A stretch of DNA of 10,414 nt, taken from Bacteriovoracaceae bacterium. GTDB taxonomy: Bacteria > Bdellovibrionota > UBA1018. The DNA is taken from assembly GCA_947500275.1 (NCBI GenBank), contig CANMSW010000056.1:1-10414 (forward strand). The letters are read 5' to 3'. A program made the position numbers and the translations under genes. Positions 6,209-10,414 of the stretch are shown here, piece by piece; within the stretch, counting starts at the first letter, position 1; each line of letters begins with the position of its first letter. The notes under the pieces are model-generated. The model did no database searches. It had not been told where the DNA came from and saw only the letters and a program-made list of their open reading frames with translations.

Positions 6209-6928
6209 TCAGTTCGAGTCTGAGGAAGGGGTTTCCACGCCAGAAGGCGTTGTAGGCGTACAGATCATGTATCCTGCTCGGTGTATGGTCCTAATTTCGT
6301 GATCGAAGCCCTTCAGTTTCTTTCGTAGGTGGGCAACATGCGTGTCCACGGTGCGGGGGCTAACGACGCTATCGGGCCAGAGCACGGAGAGAAGACGCTG
6401 GCGGTTGACCACTTTTCCAGAGTGATCCACGAGGTAAGAAAGCAGTTGGAGTTCAAACTCCGTGAGTACGACGGGTGCTCCTGAAACTGTGACCAGGTGA
6501 GCCTGGTAATCGACGTGGAGATTACCGAGGCTACGCTGCGACGTCTCGTTAGGTCTTACCGGCTGAGCCGCCCGAATTCGGGCTTCCACGCGAGCGTGCA
6601 ATTCACGGGCGTGGAAAGGCTTTCGTAGGTAGTCGCTAGCTCCCAATCCCAAACCTTTCACGAGGCTCTCGGGATCGGAATCCCCAGTGAGCATCACGAC
6701 TGGAATGTCTCGAGTCTTAGGCTGCTCCCTGAGCCTATTGAAGACTTCGAATCCGTGCTGATCCGGGAGGTGTAAATCGAGAAGAATGAGATCGGGAAGC
6801 TCATGCGCAGCGATCGATTGAGCTTCTTTTCCCGTTTGAGCGGTCAGAACGAGAAAACGTTGATGCAGCGTGAGTTTCACTGCATTCAAAAGCATCGCAT
6901 CGTCATCGACCACGAGAATTTTCTTCAT
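6209..6928 (-). CDS. OmpR/PhoB-family response regulator (orphan in this window)
   Basis: This 239-residue two-domain protein begins with a receiver domain at about residues 1-118, with Asp8/Asp9 (acidic pocket), Asp51 in 'LILLDLHLPD' (phosphoacceptor), Thr81 and Lys103 all in place. An OmpR/PhoB winged-helix DNA-binding domain follows at about 130-227 ('LTEFELQLLSYLVDHSGKVV', 'SPRTVDTHVAHLRKKLKG', 'IRTIHRAGYM'). All residues needed for phosphorylation are present, so it should be a normal phospho-switch. The ATG at 6928 is preceded by a purine-rich GAAGAAAG, a modest ribosome site. No histidine kinase lies next to it. It is convergent with the GbsR-like gene and divergent from the exported barrel-like protein gene at 7124, which is the natural candidate target. 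The signal and kinase are unknown. Confidence 0.95.
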   Translation of the reverse strand: MKKILVVDDDAMLLNAVKLTLHQRFLVLTAQTGKEAQSIAAHELPDLILLDLHLPDQHGFEVFNRLREQPKTRDIPVVMLTGDSDPESLVKGLGLGASDYLRKPFHARELHARVEARIRAAQPVRPNETSQRSLGNLHVDYQAHLVTVSGAPVVLTEFELQLLSYLVDHSGKVVNRQRLLSVLWPDSVVSPRTVDTHVAHLRKKLKGFDHEIRTIHRAGYMICTPTTPSGVETPSSDSN

Positions 6929-7123
6929 AAGCTTTCTTCAAAGTGTCTTAGTCTGAGCGGGAATGCAACGGGCCAAAACGTGGAGTTTTCCTGGCCTGAG
7001 TTGGAGCTGGGACGTGGCAAACGGTCATCATCGTGGCGACGCATTCGAGAGGCGTGCCGTTGTTTCTTGCTCGGAGTCAAATCAGCCGTTGGCAGGGGTG
7101 TCTGAGGTGGTATCCTGAATAAA
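6929..7123. promoter_or_regulatory. Shared divergent intergenic region between the response regulator and the exported protein gene
   Basis: This 195-nt gap must hold the start signals of two divergent genes. It contains short direct repeats: GCCGTTG at 7056-7062 and 7085-7091 (29 nt apart), CGTGGC at 7013-7018 and 7032-7037 (19 nt apart), and ACGTGG at 6978-6983 and 7012-7017. OmpR-family regulators bind direct repeats, so one set could be an operator, but repeats this short also arise by chance. I could not identify a convincing promoter for the minus-strand gene. Confidence 0.45.
7089..7116 (+). promoter_or_regulatory. Candidate sigma70-type promoter for the gene at 7124
   Basis: TTGGCA at 7089-7094 and TATCCT at 7111-7116 are separated by 16 nt and resemble -35 and -10 boxes (5 of 6 and 4 of 6 matches to the E. 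coli consensus). Transcription would begin near 7123, almost at the ATG 7124, implying a leaderless or nearly leaderless mRNA. A purine-rich GAGGTGG at 7104-7110 would then not be in the transcript. Confidence 0.3.
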
Positions 7124-8923
7124 ATGGTGACCTTGCGCCTCAATCCTCTCGCACTCCTCGCTCTTCTGCCGGCTCAACTCCGGTCGAGCGCACGTGCGCT
7201 TTCGGTCATGACTTGGGTCTTTATGTTGGGGGCCGCAGGCTCTCACGCCCAGGCCAAGGAGAGTCCAGAAAATTCTGCTGCGGGCCAGGCCACACTTGCT
7301 TCGAGCTCGGAGGAGTCGGACTTAGAACGACTCTCGGGTTTGACCAAGACCGGGACGGAGCTTGGATCTCAGCGACAAGCGCACGATGGCTCGTGGTTGT
7401 TTGAAGCAGGCCGACTTCAGCCTCTTTTGAAATCTGGCGCGAGATCCGGCTTACCGAAAGTGGACGTCGCTTGGGTCGATCCTCAAGGAAAGGTTTCAAG
7501 GAAGTCTCTGCTCACGGTCTTTCGGTGGGTGTGGATTCCCGTCGCCCCAGATTCAAATACGCTTCGTCCGGTTCTCCGAACCTTCGTGATTCTTCCGAAA
7601 GGGGCCGAGCTCGAGTCGGTCTCTTCCTCGACCTTGGAGCGCGTGGGAGCCGAGGCCAGTGAATGGAAAATGGCCCTCAAAACCATGCCGGAAGTCGACG
7701 AAGATCAAGTCGTCGTCCTTCAGGGATTACGCAGCCAAGCTACGGCCAGCTTGAGTTGGAGTGAAGGGGGACGGCAGGAGCAAATCGGATTCATTGTTCG
7801 ATTGAGCCTCGGGAGGCCCATGCTGTGGTCGCACTCCTCCTGTGTCGATCGAGGGATCGTTCTCGGTGATCCGCGTTCTGTCCGCTCTGTTGCCGACGAG
7901 GCGAGTGGAGAGTTTTCGGTCCCTCCCTTCTTGGGAGCTTTCATTCATTGTCAGGAGTCTGACGGTCTCGTGAAGATTGCTCTCACTTATTCACCTGACG
8001 CGAAGTGGAAGGGTGGAAAAAAAATCGATCCGGTGAAGGGAGTTTTCAATGATATCGCCACTCCAAAACCTTCTGGGACGAGCGAGCAGCCCGAGACTGT
8101 CGAGTGGGACTACCGTCCTGAACTCGTGCCACAAGATTCTGAATTGAAGGACGGGGCCTCCACCGAGATAGCAGCTATCCGCTTGGAGGAGGGGGTGCCT
8201 CAGGTCGACACGCCGAGGTCCACTCTCTTGGGTGTGATTCGCTCACAGGGGTGGGAGGGGCGGCTGAGTTCGCCGCTTCGGATGGGTCTCTCTTGGAGTG
8301 CAGGATTGGGTGTTTCAAGTATCAACTACATTGAGGATGCCGGAGAGACGGCAGAAGTCCAACAGACCAGTCTGACTTTAACAGGCGGAGTTCTCTGGCG
8401 CTTTCATCCTCGCTGGGATTTGAGTGCGACAGGTTTCGTCAATGGACTCGATCTGGCGGCGGATCGGAAAAAGACAGTGTCAGGTTCCTCAACCTCTCTT
8501 GGCGAGAATCAATCCCGGTTCTATGGCCTAAACACGAGGGTCGGGTGGAGGTTTTCGTCGCCCCGAGGGTCGCTGGATTGGCGTCTGGCGGGCGGCTTCT
8601 ATTTTTGGGGAATGTTGGTCGATCAACCCACATATGGAGTTCAGAGTCTCCTGGGGCCGCAGTTTTTCGTGAACGTGCGCAACAATCAGAAGCTTTCGCG
8701 CCCTTGGGGTGCCTACGTGAAATATGCAGTGACAGGGAATAACCTGGGTTTTGTCCTGTCGAACAACGAAGTGGCGGTCGGCGGCGATGTTCAAATCACG
8801 CGAATTCTCGGTCGTCCTTTATCCGCCACGCTCGATCTTTCACGCGGGATATTTGCCGATGATGCGCTGAGTAAAAATATGGACATCACGACTATTTCGC
8901 TGGGGACCCGAGTTCAGTTTTGA
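7124..8923 (+). CDS. Exported protein of unknown function with a C-terminal outer-membrane beta-barrel-like region
   Basis: I do not recognise a named family. The 599-residue product starts with an unusually long leader. A hydrophobic stretch lies at about residues 6-18, two arginines at 20 and 24, and a second hydrophobic stretch at about 27-39 ends in 'GSHAQA', a plausible signal peptidase I site near residue 42. Residues of about 45-300 look soluble and beta-rich and hold the only two cysteines I see (240 and 276). A charged, Pro-rich linker covers about 300-365. From about 366 to the end, alternating hydrophobic/polar strands rich in Trp, Tyr and Gly ('GVLWRFHPRWDLSATGF', 'WRLAGGFYFWGM') end in 'ISLGTRVQF', with the terminal Phe typical of BAM substrates. 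An outer-membrane barrel with a large periplasmic domain is the best structural guess. The ATG has only GAGGTGG 13 nt upstream. It is divergent from an orphan response regulator. Confidence 0.85.
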   Translation: MVTLRLNPLALLALLPAQLRSSARALSVMTWVFMLGAAGSHAQAKESPENSAAGQATLASSSEESDLERLSGLTKTGTELGSQRQAHDGSWLFEAGRLQPLLKSGARSGLPKVDVAWVDPQGKVSRKSLLTVFRWVWIPVAPDSNTLRPVLRTFVILPKGAELESVSSSTLERVGAEASEWKMALKTMPEVDEDQVVVLQGLRSQATASLSWSEGGRQEQIGFIVRLSLGRPMLWSHSSCVDRGIVLGDPRSVRSVADEASGEFSVPPFLGAFIHCQESDGLVKIALTYSPDAKWKGGKKIDPVKGVFNDIATPKPSGTSEQPETVEWDYRPELVPQDSELKDGASTEIAAIRLEEGVPQVDTPRSTLLGVIRSQGWEGRLSSPLRMGLSWSAGLGVSSINYIEDAGETAEVQQTSLTLTGGVLWRFHPRWDLSATGFVNGLDLAADRKKTVSGSSTSLGENQSRFYGLNTRVGWRFSSPRGSLDWRLAGGFYFWGMLVDQPTYGVQSLLGPQFFVNVRNNQKLSRPWGAYVKYAVTGNNLGFVLSNNEVAVGGDVQITRILGRPLSATLDLSRGIFADDALSKNMDITTISLGTRVQF

Positions 8924-9053
8924 TTAATTTTGGACGTCCATTTTGAATTGCCTCATCTCAGAATCTAACCGAAGTGGGGGCGCGGTTCCTCGGGATCGCT
9001 GGAGGATGTCGTCCGCGCGCATCGGGTGGAGCACGAAAGAGCGCGTTTTGAAG
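8924..9053. other. Gap between the exported protein gene and the leucyl aminopeptidase terminator
   Basis: The + strand gene ends at 8923. The next 130 nt hold no convincing gene. A perfect 10-nt palindrome TGGACGTCCA lies at 8931-8940 just after the stop, followed by TTTTG. It has no loop, so it is not a usual terminator and could instead be a protein-binding site. A 29-codon frame (9006-9095) runs into the terminator hairpin and is not believable. Confidence 0.35.
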
Positions 9054-9093
9054 AAAAAAAGGGCCGTGTCACTGGTTCAAGTGACACGGCCCT
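9054..9093 (-). terminator. Intrinsic terminator for leucyl aminopeptidase
   Basis: A perfect 14-bp inverted repeat, AGGGCCGTGTCACT at 9060-9073 and its complement at 9080-9093, encloses a six-base loop. On the minus strand the stem is followed directly by a run of T (the A-run at 9054-9060 read in reverse), 18 nt after the aminopeptidase stop. This is a textbook Rho-independent terminator. On the + strand only a weak TAGTCTTTG follows, so stopping transcription from the gene at 7124 would be less efficient. Confidence 0.9.
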
Positions 9094-9111
9094 AGTCTTT
9101 GAAGAGTTCGA

Positions 9112-10414
9112 TTATTTCTTCGAGCTGCCGCGGTTTTGATCACCCAATTGGTGCGCCAAAGTGACGAGCGTATGCACCATACGGCCAGCGGCCGTGGTTG
9201 AATTCACGCCTGCAGCAGGCCCACCGAGATCGGTGCTTCCTGCGATATCCAGGTGCACCCACGGCGTCGTTCCCACGAAGTGTTCGAGGAAACATGCACC
9301 AATACTTGCTCCTCCGTCGCGACCTTTTCCCATATTCGAAAGGTCTGCGACTGAGGATTTAAGCTCTTCTTTGTACCGAGAAGTCGCAGGAAGTGGCCAC
9401 GCCGGCTCTCCGGATGCTTCCGCAGCAGTCAGGACTTGTTCGCGTAAATCCTTGTGATTGCTGAAGAGACCGGTGAAGTGTTTGCCTAAGGCAATCATGC
9501 AGGCGCCTGTGAGCGTCGCGACGTCGACAATCCAGTGAGCTTTTTCTTGGACTGCAAAGTGAATCGCATCCGCCAAAATGAGACGCCCTTCCGCGTCGGT
9601 GTTCTCGATTTCAACGGTTTTACCTGCGTACGACTTCACCACGTCACCGGGAATGATGGCCTTTGGTCCGATGGCGTTCATGGTGAGGGGAGTGACGGCC
9701 ACGACGGGAATCCCGGGCTTAGTTTGCGAGAGCGCGAGGGCAGCACCGACGACAGCCGCAGCCCCAGCCATATCACCTTTCATGGACTTCAAATCGCGGA
9801 AGCCCATTCCCGTCTTCAGGTTGATTCCGCCGGTATCAAAGGTCACCCCTTTTCCGACGAGGAACAGGGAGGGCTTTTTACCCGCCATGTCTTTTCCGGT
9901 GCGCGCAATCAAGAACCGAGGAGGGCAATCCGAGCCCTGCGACACGGCCATCAATAATCCCATGCCTTCTTTTCGGATACGTTTTTCATCCCAGATTTCA
10001 AGGCTAATCAGTTTAGGGTCGATGGCTTTTGAAACACGAGCACAGAATTCTTCGGGGGTCGCAGTTCCACCCGGAAGTTCGACTAACTCACGCGCAAACG
10101 CGACTCCGGTGGCAATCGACGTGATATTCGCGACTTCAGCTTTCGTGATTTCAGCGGAAGGCCCGCCGGAGAAGCTGACTTTCTTGAGCTCGGTCTTTTT
10201 ACCGTTGTCCTGCTTGGTCTTCAGCTCGTCGAACTTCCAGTTGGCGAGCAGCACGCCTTTTAAGAAATTCAGCGCGATATCCTTCTCCTTGAGGTCGGAC
10301 GGAAAAGTGATATGTGTTTCCGAGAGTTGTTCTGCATTGAGAGCATGTCCAACGGCCTCACCCCATTCGGCCGCGTCCTGAGCGGAGAAGTCCTTGGTAT
10401 TTCCGATTCCAAGA
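9112..10414 (-). CDS. pepA: Leucyl aminopeptidase, peptidase family M17 (N-terminus outside window)
   Basis: The frame stays open from stop TAA (9112-9114) to the right edge, giving about 433 residues. Family members are usually near 480-500, so the first several dozen residues are missing. The internal GTG at 10254 is not the start: coding continues upstream through 'DAAEWGEAVGHAL', part of the N-terminal macro-like domain. The catalytic domain has all M17 hallmarks. 'VGKGVTFDTGG' carries the metal-ligand Lys (9850-9852) and Asp (9835-9837). 'GINLKT' carries the second, catalytic Lys, 'SMKGDMAGAA' another ligand Asp, and NTDAEGRL (9580-9603) the Asp/Glu ligands and Arg. These cytoplasmic, two-metal enzymes remove N-terminal amino acids, notably Leu, during peptide turnover. 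Some PepA proteins also bind DNA, but nothing here addresses that. A strong terminator follows the gene. Confidence 0.95.
   Translation of the reverse strand, partial: LGIGNTKDFSAQDAAEWGEAVGHALNAEQLSETHITFPSDLKEKDIALNFLKGVLLANWKFDELKTKQDNGKKTELKKVSFSGGPSAEITKAEVANITSIATGVAFARELVELPGGTATPEEFCARVSKAIDPKLISLEIWDEKRIRKEGMGLLMAVSQGSDCPPRFLIARTGKDMAGKKPSLFLVGKGVTFDTGGINLKTGMGFRDLKSMKGDMAGAAAVVGAALALSQTKPGIPVVAVTPLTMNAIGPKAIIPGDVVKSYAGKTVEIENTDAEGRLILADAIHFAVQEKAHWIVDVATLTGACMIALGKHFTGLFSNHKDLREQVLTAAEASGEPAWPLPATSRYKEELKSSVADLSNMGKGRDGGASIGACFLEHFVGTTPWVHLDIAGSTDLGGPAAGVNSTTAAGRMVHTLVTLAHQLGDQNRGSSKK

Noticed and set aside
6966..6985. Sigma54-like TGGCCCGTTGCA on the minus strand upstream of the response regulator
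   Set aside because: The GG and GC elements are only 6 nt apart instead of the required 10, so it does not fit a -24/-12 promoter.
6803..7105. 100-codon + strand frame overlapping the response-regulator start and the intergenic gap
   Set aside because: Half of it is antisense to the receiver domain, it has no ribosome site, and its translation looks like random basic sequence.
9006..9095. 29-residue basic open frame (ATG 9006 to TAG 9095) with GGAGG just before it
   Set aside because: GGAGG touches the ATG with no spacing, and the last third of the frame is the terminator stem-loop itself. Coding is unlikely.
9578..10381. 267-codon + strand open frame opposite the aminopeptidase gene
   Set aside because: It lies wholly antisense to a gene with intact M17 catalytic motifs. 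Its translation is low in recognisable structure, and it is the usual mirror frame produced by GC-rich third positions.
1..10414. CRISPR arrays, insertion sequences, tRNA or rRNA genes, phage genes
   Set aside because: I saw no regularly spaced repeats, transposase motifs, terminal inverted repeats or RNA gene signatures anywhere in the window.

Overview
The window looks like chromosomal DNA from a Gram-negative bacterium with an outer membrane. It carries a full TonB energy-transduction set, a TonB-dependent receptor, an OM-type lipoprotein signal and a second outer-membrane barrel candidate. GC content is moderately high by eye, genes are tightly packed, and no mobile element, CRISPR array, tRNA or rRNA is visible. 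The receptor plug style (a 'GDPIKAVQNLPGV' block followed by a 'VP.IFHFGGL' block) and the short TonB linker remind me of Myxococcota or Bdellovibrionota ('deltaproteobacterial') proteins. That assignment rests on memory of family style, not on a search.

Region 1 (1-6171, + strand) reads as one co-directional cluster. It holds the C-terminal end of a tail-specific (Prc/Tsp-type) periplasmic protease, then ExbB/TolQ-like and ExbD/TolR-like proton-channel subunits, a TonB-like energy transducer, an outer-membrane-type lipoprotein of unknown function, a TonB-dependent receptor with an N-terminal carboxypeptidase-regulatory-like domain, and a GbsR-type winged-helix regulator. Gaps run from an overlapping stop/start (TAATG) to 68 nt, and I see no convincing internal terminator. 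The obvious model is a dedicated uptake machine: ExbB-ExbD converts proton motive force, TonB carries it across the periplasm, and the receptor uses it to import an unknown ligand. The lipoprotein is a possible receptor partner and the GbsR-like protein a possible local regulator.

Region 2 (6172-8923) starts with a convergent junction. On the minus strand is an OmpR/PhoB-family response regulator with no histidine kinase in view. Divergent from it, across a 195-nt shared regulatory gap, is a 599-residue exported protein that I do not recognise. It has a soluble N-terminal half with only two cysteines and a C-terminal half that looks like an outer-membrane beta-barrel.

Region 3 (8924-10414) has a 188-nt gap ending in a strong intrinsic terminator for the minus strand, then the minus-strand M17 leucyl aminopeptidase gene, which runs off the right edge of the window.

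I found no clearly unprecedented system. The items most worth following are the unrecognised exported barrel protein paired with an orphan response regulator, and the lipoprotein embedded between tonB and its receptor.
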